Source of the DNA: Dehalococcoidia bacterium
Lineage (GTDB): Bacteria; Chloroflexota; Dehalococcoidia; Tepidiformales; Tepidiformaceae
Assembly: GCA_020850615.1 (NCBI GenBank)
Contig: JADZEI010000012.1
Coordinates: forward strand, 1 to 64,000
Length of the DNA stretch: 64,000 nt
Reading direction: 5' to 3'
Positions within the stretch are counted from its first letter, which is position 1; the number at the start of each line of letters is the position of its first letter. The translations under genes were made by a program, and so were the position numbers. The notes under the pieces are model-generated. The model did no database searches and had not been told where the DNA came from. It saw only the letters and a list, made by a program, of their open reading frames with translations. Below are positions 1 to 8,432 of this stretch, piece after piece.

Positions 1-1
1 C

Positions 2-1651
2 CAGGGCTGGAGCCTCACGCAGGGCGTGGTGGAGTGCCCCGCTGAGCCGGCCAACACCGGCGAGATCAGCGTCACCATCGACTCCAACTGGACGCACATC
101 ATCTGCCTCTACAACGAGTACGAGGCCGTCACCGGCACGGCCAACAACGTCATCGCCAAGTACGTGAACGGCGCGCTGGCGACCGAGGGCACGTTCAACT
201 TCATCGCCACGTACGACGACCACGCCGGGATGCAGGCGATCGACGAGCCCTTCATGCTCGACAGCACGAACGGCTTCATGATCACCGGCTCCGAGCTCCA
301 GGCCGGGTTCGATTACTCGTTCTCGGAAGTCGACATCGACGCCGATTGCTCGGACGAAGGCGATGTCTACCGGCTGCTCGGCTACTCGATGAGCACCGTA
401 AGCCTGGAAGATGCCGCGTCGATGACGCCGGCGATGGTTTCGAGCTGGACAGATGTCCAGCAGGACCAGTACATCGTCGTCCACAATCAGCGGTGCGACT
501 TCCAGGAAGTCCTGGGCTCGATCACCGTTGTGAAGCACGTGGGCGACGCCGACATGACGGACGCCGCGGGCGTCGACTTCGAGTTCACCATGACCGATGA
601 GGACAACTTCTTCCTCGACGTCGACAGTGATGCTGATGCGTACACCAGCAGCCAGACCTTCATGGACCTGGAAGCGGGTCTCTACACCGTGGGCGAGCTC
701 GTCAGCGGTGGCTGGGAGCTGGACCACGTGAGCTGCGACGGCGGCGCGAACCAGCGGCTCGCCCCGGTGGCGAACGCCGATGCGGTCGACATCAACCTCG
801 GCGCTGGTGCGAACGTCACGTGCCACTTCTACAACGTCATGCCGGGCGGCGAAGAAGGCACCGGCACGATCCGCATCGTCAAGGAAGCGGACGGCGCGGA
901 CACCGAGATCTTCGGGTTCAACATCTTCTCCGAGCGGGGGGAGACCGATTTCAGCGAGGACTTCGACCTTGACCTGGATACGGCCAACAGCGATCGCGAA
1001 AGCTTCCGCATGATGACCGATCTCCCGGCCGGGGCGTACGAGGTCACCGAAGACGCCATGGCTGGCTGGGCCGTCGAAAGCGTGACCTGCACGCCGGCTG
1101 GAGTGAGCACGTGGGCGAGCGGTGTCCTGACGATCGAGCTGGAGGCGGATGCTGACGTGGTGTGCACGTTCATCAACCGCACCAGCGTGACCGGCACCGA
1201 GTTCCCGATCTTCGTGCCGCAGCCTTCGGAGAACCTGCCGGATACCGGTAGCGATAACGGGACCGACACCGGCACGGATTCCGGTAGCGACAACGGTTCG
1301 GACACGGGTTCGGATACCGGTACCGACACCGGGACGGACAACGGTTCGGACACCGGCACCGACACCGGGACGGACACGGGTGCCGACAACGGCAATGACA
1401 ACGGCACGGGCGAGACGCCTGTGGCGAACAACGACGCTGTTGCTGGCGTGGAAGCGCCTGAGGGCGCGGGCGGGATGACCGGCAATGGCGCCACCAATAA
1501 CGATGCCGTCGCCGGCGTCCAGGCCCCCGGGGCTCCCGACACCGGTAGCGGTTCGGCCCTGGGCGGGAGCAGGGACGGAATGCCGTTCATCATCGCCGGG
1601 CTCATCGCCATGATGGCCGGCCTGGCGTACTTCGGGGTGCGGCGGGCTTAA
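2..1651 (+). CDS. Cell-surface SpaA/prealbumin-like repeat protein, 5' truncated by the window edge
   Basis: The frame is open to the first base, so the N-terminus and any signal peptide lie outside the window. Two tandem prealbumin-like (SpaA/Cna-B type) beta domains are recognisable, beginning GSITVVKHV (about base 511) and TIRIVKEAD (about base 863), each ending in a Cys-x-F-x-N strand (TCHFYN, VCTFIN). They are followed by LPDTG at 1235-1249, fourteen four-residue D-[TNS]-G-[STAN] units (1241-1408), two copies of a NNDAVAGV-x-AP motif, APDTG at 1532-1546, one hydrophobic helix and a terminal VRRA. This is the plan of a sortase-type or membrane-anchored surface stalk protein. No sortase is in the window. 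A perfect hairpin terminator follows. The specific role is unknown. Confidence 0.8.
   Translation, partial: QGWSLTQGVVECPAEPANTGEISVTIDSNWTHIICLYNEYEAVTGTANNVIAKYVNGALATEGTFNFIATYDDHAGMQAIDEPFMLDSTNGFMITGSELQAGFDYSFSEVDIDADCSDEGDVYRLLGYSMSTVSLEDAASMTPAMVSSWTDVQQDQYIVVHNQRCDFQEVLGSITVVKHVGDADMTDAAGVDFEFTMTDEDNFFLDVDSDADAYTSSQTFMDLEAGLYTVGELVSGGWELDHVSCDGGANQRLAPVANADAVDINLGAGANVTCHFYNVMPGGEEGTGTIRIVKEADGADTEIFGFNIFSERGETDFSEDFDLDLDTANSDRESFRMMTDLPAGAYEVTEDAMAGWAVESVTCTPAGVSTWASGVLTIELEADADVVCTFINRTSVTGTEFPIFVPQPSENLPDTGSDNGTDTGTDSGSDNGSDTGSDTGTDTGTDNGSDTGTDTGTDTGADNGNDNGTGETPVANNDAVAGVEAPEGAGGMTGNGATNNDAVAGVQAPGAPDTGSGSALGGSRDGMPFIIAGLIAMMAGLAYFGVRRA
1241..1408 (+). repeat. In-frame tandem repeat, 14 units of 12 bases
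   Basis: Fourteen contiguous 12-base units encode D-[T/N/S]-G-[S/T/A/N]. The codons vary between units (gat/gac, acc/acg/aac), so the amino-acid pattern is better kept than the DNA, which argues for selection on a flexible acidic wall-spanning linker as well as slippage. Confidence 0.9.
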
Positions 1652-1672
1652 GCCCGGACGCTGCCCACAACT

Positions 1673-1703
1673 GGAAGAGCCCCGGCAATGCCGGGGCTCT
1701 TCC
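1673..1703. terminator. Perfect bidirectional hairpin terminator
   Basis: A 15-bp perfect inverted repeat around one central base (arms GGAAGAGCCCCGGCA and its complement) sits between the end of the surface-protein gene at 1651 and the end of the convergent VWA gene at 1726. There is no long T tract, but its position between two converging genes supports a shared terminator. Confidence 0.75.
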
Positions 1704-1725
1704 GTGTATGGCGACCGTCACCAGC

Positions 1726-2742
1726 TCAGGGGAACCGGTTGAACCAGAGGAGCGAGAGCGCGCCCGCGGCGATGACCAGGAGGACGCCGGCGCCAGCGAA
1801 GGCATAGCTGATGTCGCGTTCTTCGGAGTCGTAGCCGATGCGGGAGCCGAGGTCTTCGTAGACGCTCTCGAGCTCTTCGGCGCTCGGGGCGGAGAAGAAG
1901 CGAGCGCCGGTGCGGTCCGCGATCTCTTCAAGCGTCTCTTCGTCGGGCGGGACGCGGACGGTGCGAGTGCGGCCCTGGCCATCGGTGACCTCGGCGACGC
2001 CGTCTTCGGTGCCGAGGGCGATGGTGAAGACGGGCACCTGGAGCTCGACGGCCTCGTCGGCGGCGTCGAGGGGGTCGGTGGTGCCGGCGGTGTTGTAGCC
2101 ATCGGAGAGAAGGACGACGACGAACGGTGTGTCCTCATCTTCGCGGGAGGGGGATGGCGTGGGTGTGGGGGTGGGGGTGCCGCCGACAGGGTCGAGCGGC
2201 TGGTCGCCGATGAGGGTGATGTCGAGGGCGTGGTCGAGGGCGTCGCCCATGGCGGTGCCGCCGTTGGCCTGGAGCCGTTCGAGCGCGGCACGGACTTCGT
2301 CGCGGTCGGCCGTGGGGAGGACGCGCGTCTGGACGCCGGTGGAGAAGGTGACGAGCGAGACGCGGAAGCCTTCGGGCAGCTCGTCGAGGAGGACGTTCGC
2401 GGCGTCCTGGGCGGCGGCGAGGCGGGTGGGCTCGACGTCCTCGGCGTTCATCGAACCGGAGACGTCCATGACGAGGATGACGGTCGCCTCCTCCTTCGGC
2501 ACCTGGATGGAGGTGTGCGGGCGGGCGACGGCCAGGAGCAGGGTTGCGAGCGCGCCGAGGTAGAGCGCCGCGGGCAGGTGGCGCCGCCAGCCGGGCGTCG
2601 CTTCGACGACGTTGGCGAGGAGGTCCAGGTTCGTGAACCGGGCGGCGTATTTCGGGCGGCGCTGCTGGACGGCGTAGTAGGCGAGCAGGGCGAGCGGCAC
2701 CAGCAGCAATAGCAGGAGCGCGAGGGGCCACGTAAAGCTCAC
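1726..2742 (-). CDS. VWA-domain membrane protein (BatA-like)
   Basis: A 338-residue protein with two N-terminal membrane helices (about 5-24 and 57-73), a von Willebrand A domain with the MIDAS start DVSGS at 93-97 and a later LLSDG strand, and a C-terminal membrane helix. This is the BatA-type arrangement of aerotolerance/MoxR-VWA systems, thought to act as metal-dependent binding partners of MoxR ATPases at the membrane. I chose the GTG at 2740-2742: it overlaps the upstream stop as GTGA and has AAGGAGG nine bases upstream. The in-frame ATG at 2790 would add residues inside the neighbouring gene and lacks this support. It is the last gene of the moxR-DUF58-VWA operon. The actual client is unknown. 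Confidence 0.85.
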   Translation of the reverse strand: MSFTWPLALLLLLLVPLALLAYYAVQQRRPKYAARFTNLDLLANVVEATPGWRRHLPAALYLGALATLLLAVARPHTSIQVPKEEATVILVMDVSGSMNAEDVEPTRLAAAQDAANVLLDELPEGFRVSLVTFSTGVQTRVLPTADRDEVRAALERLQANGGTAMGDALDHALDITLIGDQPLDPVGGTPTPTPTPSPSREDEDTPFVVVLLSDGYNTAGTTDPLDAADEAVELQVPVFTIALGTEDGVAEVTDGQGRTRTVRVPPDEETLEEIADRTGARFFSAPSAEELESVYEDLGSRIGYDSEERDISYAFAGAGVLLVIAAGALSLLWFNRFP

Positions 2743-3674
2743 CGCGACCCTCCTTTCGTGATGAGGAAGCCGGCAAAGGCCTGGAGCCAATCGCCGGCAG
2801 TGGAGAGGACGACGTGCTGCGCGCCGGCATCGCGCAGCCGCGCGGCGACGGCGGCGCGCTCGTCGGCGGCTGCGGCGGCGAACCGCTCGCGCAGGCGCTT
2901 GCGGCTGGTATCGACGCGGAGGCGGCGGCCCGTCTCGGGGTCCATGAGCCAGAGCTCGCCCACGTCGGGGAGCTCCTGTTCGCGCGGATCGCGGATTTCG
3001 ACGGCGACGACGGTGTGCCGGGCGCAGAGCTCCAGGAGCTCGGCGCGGTAGTCGAAGGGACCGCGGAAGTCGGAGACGATGACCACGAGCTTCGAGAGCC
3101 GCGCGAGGCGGTTCACCCGGCCCAGTGCCTCGCCGAGCGAGGTGGCGTTACCGTCGGCGGGCGCGGGCTCTGCGCGGAGGGTGGTGAGCAGGGCGAGCAT
3201 GCCGGCGCGGCCCTGGGCAGGGGGCACGGTCCGGGGCTTCGCGTCGCCGAAGGTGGCGATGCCGAGGTTGTTGCCGCGGCGGGTGGCGATGTGGCCCATC
3301 GCCAGGGCGACGCCTTCGGCCACGTCCCACTTCCGCCGGTCGGCGGTGCCGAAGGTCATCGAGGGCGAGGTATCGAACACGAGCCAGGTGGTGAGCACGC
3401 GCTCGGCGACGTGGACGCGGACGTGGGGTTCGCCGGTGCGCGCGGTAACGTTCCAGTCGATGAGGCGGACGTCGTCGCCGGGGGTGTATTCGCGGATCTG
3501 GGCGAGCTCGGTGCCGCGCCCGAGCGTCGAGGAGCGGTAGTCGCCCTGGAGCAGGGCGTTGACCCGCCGGGCGATGGTCACGTCCATGCGCCGGAGCAGG
3601 CCCTCGGGCATCGGCCCGGGGCCCGGCCGGTCCGGCGTGCGGACCACCGTCAGCGACGGTGCGGGCTGGCTCAC
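2739..3674 (-). CDS. DUF58 domain protein
   Basis: A 311-residue protein matching DUF58: the segment IREYTPGDDVRLIDWNVTAR (about 60-79) is the family hallmark, followed by a VWA-like strand with VFDTSPSM, which retains the D-x-S-x-S type metal site. DUF58 proteins are encoded between MoxR ATPases and VWA proteins and probably scaffold the complex. Translation starts at a GTG overlapping the moxR stop by four bases (GTGA), and its own stop overlaps the start of the VWA gene, indicating coupled translation. No membrane helix is evident, unlike its downstream partner. Confidence 0.88.
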   Translation of the reverse strand: MSQPAPSLTVVRTPDRPGPGPMPEGLLRRMDVTIARRVNALLQGDYRSSTLGRGTELAQIREYTPGDDVRLIDWNVTARTGEPHVRVHVAERVLTTWLVFDTSPSMTFGTADRRKWDVAEGVALAMGHIATRRGNNLGIATFGDAKPRTVPPAQGRAGMLALLTTLRAEPAPADGNATSLGEALGRVNRLARLSKLVVIVSDFRGPFDYRAELLELCARHTVVAVEIRDPREQELPDVGELWLMDPETGRRLRVDTSRKRLRERFAAAAADERAAVAARLRDAGAQHVVLSTAGDWLQAFAGFLITKGGSR

Positions 3675-4681
3675 GCGGTCGCCTCGCGGGCGAGCTCGAG
3701 GTGCGGCAGCGGGATGCGGGCGAGGATCCCGTCGAGGATCGTGTCCGAGGTGACGTTGTCGGCGAGCGCCTGGTAGGTCATCACCATGCGGTGGCGGAGC
3801 ACGTCTTTGGCGAGGTCGTAGACGTCCTGGGGGAGCGCGTAGCGGCGGCCGCGGAGGAGCGCGAGCGCGCGGGCGCCGAGGACGAGGTTGATTGAACCGC
3901 GTGGGCTGGCGCCGAAGGCAATGTGGGCGGCGTGCTCGCGGAGGCCGTAGTTCGCGGGGTGGCGGGTGGCGTCGGTCAGGCGGATGGCGTACTCGGCGAC
4001 GGTGCGGTCGACGTAGACCTCGCTGGTCTGCTTCTGGAAGGCGTGGAGCCGCTCGATCGGCAGCACTTCCTTGACCGCGACGGCCGGCGAGAGGGAGCGC
4101 TGGACGACGGTGAGCTCCTCGGCCATCTGCGGGTAGTCGACGATCACCTTCATCATGAAGCGGTCGACCTGGGCCTCGGGGAGAGCGTAGGTGCCTTCGG
4201 ACTCGATCGGGTTCTGGGTCGCCATCACGAGGAAGGGGTCGGGCACCTTGAAGGTCTGGGCGCCGATGGTGACCTGGTGCTCCTGCATGACTTCGAGGAG
4301 GGCCGACTGCACCTTCGCCGGGGCACGGTTGATCTCGTCGGCGAGGAGGATGTTCGCGAAGACGGGACCGAGCTCGACGTCGAACTGGTGGCGGTCCGGG
4401 CGGTAGATGCGGGTGCCGACGAGGTCGGCGGGGACGAGGTCGGGGGTGAACTGGATGCGGGCGAAGGTGCCGCCGAGGGCCTCGGCCACGGTCTTGACGG
4501 TGAGCGTCTTGGCCAGGCCGGGGACGCCTTCGATGAGGAGGTGGCCGCCGGCGAGCAGCGCGACGAGCACGCGTTCGAGCATGGCTTCCTGCCCGACGAT
4601 GACGCGCTTGATTTCGAACATCGCCGCTTCAAAGACGTGGTTGGCTTCCGTCACATCGAGCGGCGTCTGTCGGTCTTCCAT
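3671..4681 (-). CDS. MoxR-family AAA+ ATPase
   Basis: A 336-residue AAA+ ATPase. The Walker A region reads GVPGLAKT at about 52-59, the usual MoxR form, and Walker B reads LLADEINR. The NPIESEGTYALPEAQ sensor region also matches MoxR. The family provides ATP-driven chaperone or maturation activity for VWA/DUF58 partner proteins, which follow directly here. The ATG at 4679-4681 was chosen because GGAGG lies about 12 bases upstream and the protein then begins just before the MoxR core; the frame stays open for 42 codons further up without family similarity. A TACACT box on this strand at 4795-4800 could be the operon promoter. Confidence 0.9.
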   Translation of the reverse strand: MEDRQTPLDVTEANHVFEAAMFEIKRVIVGQEAMLERVLVALLAGGHLLIEGVPGLAKTLTVKTVAEALGGTFARIQFTPDLVPADLVGTRIYRPDRHQFDVELGPVFANILLADEINRAPAKVQSALLEVMQEHQVTIGAQTFKVPDPFLVMATQNPIESEGTYALPEAQVDRFMMKVIVDYPQMAEELTVVQRSLSPAVAVKEVLPIERLHAFQKQTSEVYVDRTVAEYAIRLTDATRHPANYGLREHAAHIAFGASPRGSINLVLGARALALLRGRRYALPQDVYDLAKDVLRHRMVMTYQALADNVTSDTILDGILARIPLPHLELAREATA

Positions 4682-4794
4682 ACGGGGTGTGGCCTCCGGT
4701 AGTGGGCGTTTCGTGGCCCTGTGGCGCTCACGTTCGCCAACGGGCTGACAAACCACGGTAAAAGGGCGGCGTTCGCCGTGGTCTACGTCGATCG

Positions 4795-4800
4795 AGTGTA
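4795..4800 (-). promoter_or_regulatory. Putative -10 box for the moxR operon
   Basis: TACACT read on the minus strand (agtgta on plus), predicting a start near 4788 and a leader of about 107 bases before moxR. The leader includes an imperfect inverted repeat with CCACGG/CCGTGG ends (about 4753-4781). No convincing -35 is visible. Confidence 0.4.
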
Positions 4801-4838
4801 GCGCCAAATGTGGGTTGCGATGTCGGCCGGGCGGCCGG

Positions 4839-5864
4839 TCAGGGCGCGGGCGCGGACAGCGCGTCGAGGCCGTACTCGGCAGCGAGGAGCTCGTAGCTGC
4901 CCTTCCGGGCGGCGAAGCTATGGGTGATGGTCACGACCATGATCTCGTCGACGGCGTAGGCGGCGGCGATGGCGTCGAGGCGGTCGCGGACGGTGCCCGG
5001 GCTGCCGTAGAGGGAGTTGCGGCGCATGAAGGCGAGGTAATCTAGCTCGGCCTCTGTGTACTCCTGGGCCATGGCCTCTTCGGGCGAGAGGATGCCGCCG
5101 CGGGCGCCGCGTCCGGCGCTGATCCGCCAGGCCCAGCGGCTCCAGGAGTGGTACTCAGCCTCCTCGTCCGTGTCGGCGACGGTGGCGGAGACGGCGACCA
5201 TCGCGAGCGGCGCGTCGAGCACGGGCGAGGGGCGGAAACGCTCGCGGTAGCGCGCGACGATGCGGTCGCCGCCTTCGGGCTGGATGAAGTGGGCGAAGCA
5301 GAACGCCCAGCCGAGGTCCGCGGCGTGCATGGCGCTGGCGGCGCTGGACCCGAGGAGCCAGAGCGCGGGCATGGTGTCGCCATCCGGCATGGCGCGGATG
5401 CCGTGGAACGGGTGCCCCGGCGGGATGTCGCCGCGGAGGAAGCCGTAGAGGTCCATGAGCTGGTCGGGGTACTGTTCGAGGCCGGGCTGGATGGTGCCGT
5501 TGGCGAGGGCGCCGGCCGTCTTCGTGTCCGAACCCGGGGCGCGACCAACGCCGAGGTCGATGCGGCCGGGGTAGAGCGCTTCGAGCATGCGGAACTGCTC
5601 GGCGACCTTGAGCGGCGCGTAGTGCGTGAGCATGACGCCGCCGGAACCGACGCGCATGTGCTCCGTACGCGCGGCGACCTGCCCGATGAGGATCTCCGGG
5701 CTGGCGGAGGCGAGCCCGCCAGAGCTGTGGTGCTCGGCGATCCAGTAGCGGCGGTAGCCGAGCCGATCGCAGAGCTCGGCGAGCTCGATCGATTCGCGCA
5801 GGGCCTGCGCCGCCGTGCCGCCGCTCCGGATTGGCGACTGGTCGAGGACGCTGAGGGCGACCAT
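4839..5864 (-). CDS. LLM-class flavin-dependent oxidoreductase (LuxAB-like alkanal monooxygenase type)
   Basis: A 341-residue TIM-barrel luciferase-like monooxygenase. SVLDQSPI near the N-terminus, WIAEHHSSG around residue 45, GGVMLTHYAPLKVAEQFRML and LGVGRAPGSD are typical of the single-domain LLM oxidoreductases that use reduced FMN (some use F420). The ATG at 5862-5864 overlaps the stop of the upstream CoA-transferase gene (ATGA), so the two are probably co-translated and may act on the same acyl-CoA or carboxylic acid pathway. The substrate cannot be read from the sequence. Confidence 0.85.
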   Translation of the reverse strand: MVALSVLDQSPIRSGGTAAQALRESIELAELCDRLGYRRYWIAEHHSSGGLASASPEILIGQVAARTEHMRVGSGGVMLTHYAPLKVAEQFRMLEALYPGRIDLGVGRAPGSDTKTAGALANGTIQPGLEQYPDQLMDLYGFLRGDIPPGHPFHGIRAMPDGDTMPALWLLGSSAASAMHAADLGWAFCFAHFIQPEGGDRIVARYRERFRPSPVLDAPLAMVAVSATVADTDEEAEYHSWSRWAWRISAGRGARGGILSPEEAMAQEYTEAELDYLAFMRRNSLYGSPGTVRDRLDAIAAAYAVDEIMVVTITHSFAARKGSYELLAAEYGLDALSAPAP

Positions 5865-8338
5865 CAGGTGAGGACGCCCGCCACGGCGTAGTCCACGACC
5901 TCGTCCTCGGTCAGTCCGAGGACCTCGCTGAGGACGCGGTCGGTATCCTGGCCGAGCAGCGGGGCGGCGTTGCGGAGGCGGCCGGGCGTCGCGGAGAAGC
6001 GGGTCACGAGGCCATCGTACGGCGTTGGGCCCATCTCGCCGTGTTCGAGGGTGACGAAGAAGTCGCGGTGGGCGAGCTGGGCGTCGTCGTAGAGGTCCGT
6101 GGGGCGCATGACGGCGTAGGCGGGGACGCCCGCGGCGAGGAGCTGGTCCGCGGCTTCGAACGCGTCGCGGGGGGCGCACCAGGCGCGGAGCTGGTCCTCG
6201 ATGGCCTGTTTGGCTTCGATGCGGGCGCCGAGCGCGTCGAACCGGGCGTCGTCGAAGCCCTGGAGGCCGGCGGCGGCGCGGAGGGCGTGCCACTGGGCCG
6301 GCGTCTCGCAGGCGATGGCGACGTAGCGTTCGAGACCCTCGCAGGCGAAGGCGCCGTGGGGGCAGGCGTAGAGCGAATTGTGCCCCGACGGCGGCGCGGC
6401 GCGCCCGTTGACCGTGTAGTCGAGCACGAGCGGCTCGACGAAATGGATGCCGGCCTCGGTCTGGGAGAGGTCGATGTGCTGGCCCTCGCCGGTCTTCTGC
6501 CGGTGGAGCAGGGCCGACGTGAGCGCGGCGACGCCGAAGCGGGGGTTGATGAAGTCGGTGTAGGCGCCCCAGGGGCCGGTGGTGTGGCGGTCGGGCCAGC
6601 CGGTTATGTGGTGCAGGCCGGCGAGGGCAGCGCCCTGCCCGCCGAACCCGCCGTAGGTGCGCTCGGGGCCGGTCTGGCCGCGGAGGCAGGTGCTGAGCAT
6701 GACGAGCGAGGGGTTCACGTCGCGGAGGTGGGCGTAGTCGAGATCCCACTTCGCCATCGTGCCCGGCGTGAAGCTTTCGACCGCGACATCGGCCCACGCG
6801 ACGAGCCGGCGGGCGAGCTCCTGGCCCTTCTCCTGCGAGAGGTCGAGCGCCATGCCGAGCTTCGAGCTGTTGAAGTTGGCCATGAACTGGGAGCGGTTGA
6901 CGCCAGGGAGCGTGTCCTTAAAGGGAGGCAGCAGGCGGAGCACGTCCGGGCGCGTCATCGATTCGATGTGGACGACCGTGGCGCCGTGGTCGGCGAAGTG
7001 CTTGCTGATGATGGGCCCGACGCCAACCCAGGCGAAGTCGGCGATCTTGAGGCCGTCGAAGCAGGGGCGGCGGTCGCCGGAGCCGTGGAGCTGCGGCGCG
7101 GGGCGGACCAGCGCGGCCGCGTCGCCGGCATCGCCGAGCGCGGGGGCGGGGCGATCCATGACGAGCGGTGTCTTCGAGAGCCGTGCGAAGGGGCCGGGGT
7201 GGGTGCGTCCGCCCACTTCGGTCCAGTAGTCGCGCGCGGCGAGGTGGGGGTCGACCAGCAGGTCGGCGATGTTGTAGATGGCGCCGAGGAGGATGCCGTG
7301 CTCGGCGGAGAACGCCTGGGCCTCGGTCTTCTTGCGGGTCAGGAAGAAGGCGGCGATGGCTTCGAGGCAGGCCTTGAGGTCGGCGACATCGAGGCGGCCC
7401 TCGGTGACCTCGAGGATCCAGTCGGCCCAGTTGCGCCCGGCGAGGGCGGCGGGCATCGCACCTTCGCGTTCGGCCCAGCGGGCGACGGTGTCGAGCGTGC
7501 GCGGGCCGATGCCGGGCAGGGAGATGGTGAAGTTGATCAGCCCGTCCTGGCACTGCCAGAGGCGGGGGAGCTGCAGCCCGGGGAAGAGCTGGGGCGCGGG
7601 CAGGTTGCGCTGTTCGCAGTAGCCGGGCGGGTTGCCGCCGGTGTTCTTCGGGTAGCCGGTCGCGTTCATCAGCGTCCAGACCATGGCCGCCTGCATCGAG
7701 ACATCGAGGTACTGGCCGAGCCCGGAGCTGGAGCGCTCGTGGAGGGCGACGATGGCGTCGGCCGCGGCCTGCGCGCCGGCGTGGAACGACGCCTGGGGGT
7801 AGCCGACGGGCACGGGCGGGCGGTCGCCATCGCCCTGGAGGCTGAGCAACCCGCCCGCCGCTTCGAGTGTGAGGTCGGTCGCGGGGGCGTGGGCACGGGG
7901 GCCGTCCTGTCCGAAGGGCGTGACGCTGACGTAGACGAGCGTGGGATTCAGGGCAGCCACATCTTCGTAGCCAAGGCCGAGGCCGGCCAGGTACCCGGGG
8001 TCGAAGGACTCGACGAAGATGTCGGCGCCGGCGAGGAGCTCGCGGAGCGTGGCGCGGCCGGCTTCCTCCGCGATGTCGAGCACGACGCTGCGCTTGCCCA
8101 TGGCGACGGTCGCCCAGTAGAGCGAGGCTTCTGGGTCGCCTTCGCGGCCGTGTTCGAAGGGCGCCATGGTGCGGGCGGCGGCGCCACCCGGCGGTTCGAC
8201 CTTGACCACATCGGCTCCGAGGTCCGCGAGGACGCGGCCGGCGAGCTCGGCGCGGGGTGTCGCGATATCGATGACCCGGATGCCTTCGAGCGGGCCGCGC
8301 GGGGACATCCCCGGCTGCCAGGTTTTCGCGTCTGCCAT
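5864..8338 (-). CDS. Fused two-domain CaiB/BaiF (class III) CoA transferase
   Basis: An 824-residue protein with two consecutive class III CoA-transferase domains: residues about 10-400 (GPLEGIRVIDIATPRAELAG onward) and about 425-815 (CFDGLKIADFAWVGVGP onward). Single-domain members have about 400 residues, so this is an intramolecular heterodimer. The N half keeps the aspartate expected at the catalytic position (PATDLTLEAAGG), while the equivalent stretch of the C half reads YGGFGGQGAALAGL with no Asp. The ATG at 8336-8338 has GGAGGGG upstream. Its stop overlaps the LLM oxidoreductase start. It probably moves CoA between carboxylic acids; the acids are unknown. Confidence 0.88.
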   Translation of the reverse strand: MADAKTWQPGMSPRGPLEGIRVIDIATPRAELAGRVLADLGADVVKVEPPGGAAARTMAPFEHGREGDPEASLYWATVAMGKRSVVLDIAEEAGRATLRELLAGADIFVESFDPGYLAGLGLGYEDVAALNPTLVYVSVTPFGQDGPRAHAPATDLTLEAAGGLLSLQGDGDRPPVPVGYPQASFHAGAQAAADAIVALHERSSSGLGQYLDVSMQAAMVWTLMNATGYPKNTGGNPPGYCEQRNLPAPQLFPGLQLPRLWQCQDGLINFTISLPGIGPRTLDTVARWAEREGAMPAALAGRNWADWILEVTEGRLDVADLKACLEAIAAFFLTRKKTEAQAFSAEHGILLGAIYNIADLLVDPHLAARDYWTEVGGRTHPGPFARLSKTPLVMDRPAPALGDAGDAAALVRPAPQLHGSGDRRPCFDGLKIADFAWVGVGPIISKHFADHGATVVHIESMTRPDVLRLLPPFKDTLPGVNRSQFMANFNSSKLGMALDLSQEKGQELARRLVAWADVAVESFTPGTMAKWDLDYAHLRDVNPSLVMLSTCLRGQTGPERTYGGFGGQGAALAGLHHITGWPDRHTTGPWGAYTDFINPRFGVAALTSALLHRQKTGEGQHIDLSQTEAGIHFVEPLVLDYTVNGRAAPPSGHNSLYACPHGAFACEGLERYVAIACETPAQWHALRAAAGLQGFDDARFDALGARIEAKQAIEDQLRAWCAPRDAFEAADQLLAAGVPAYAVMRPTDLYDDAQLAHRDFFVTLEHGEMGPTPYDGLVTRFSATPGRLRNAAPLLGQDTDRVLSEVLGLTEDEVVDYAVAGVLT

Positions 8339-8404
8339 GCTTCCCCTCCGTGGGGCGGAAGTCTGGCAGGAATCGGCGCGCGGGGCAAAGGCGGGGCGAG
8401 TCGC

Positions 8405-8410
8405 TACAAT
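8405..8410 (+). promoter_or_regulatory. Putative -10 box in the divergent promoter region
   Basis: TACAAT on the plus strand, 22 bases before the ATG of the downstream LLM oxidoreductase gene, which has its own AGGAGG ribosome-binding site. The 94-base spacer (8339-8432) must also hold the minus-strand promoter of the CoA-transferase gene, which I could not identify. Confidence 0.4.
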
Positions 8411-8432
8411 TCGCGCGACGCAGGAGGCCGGC

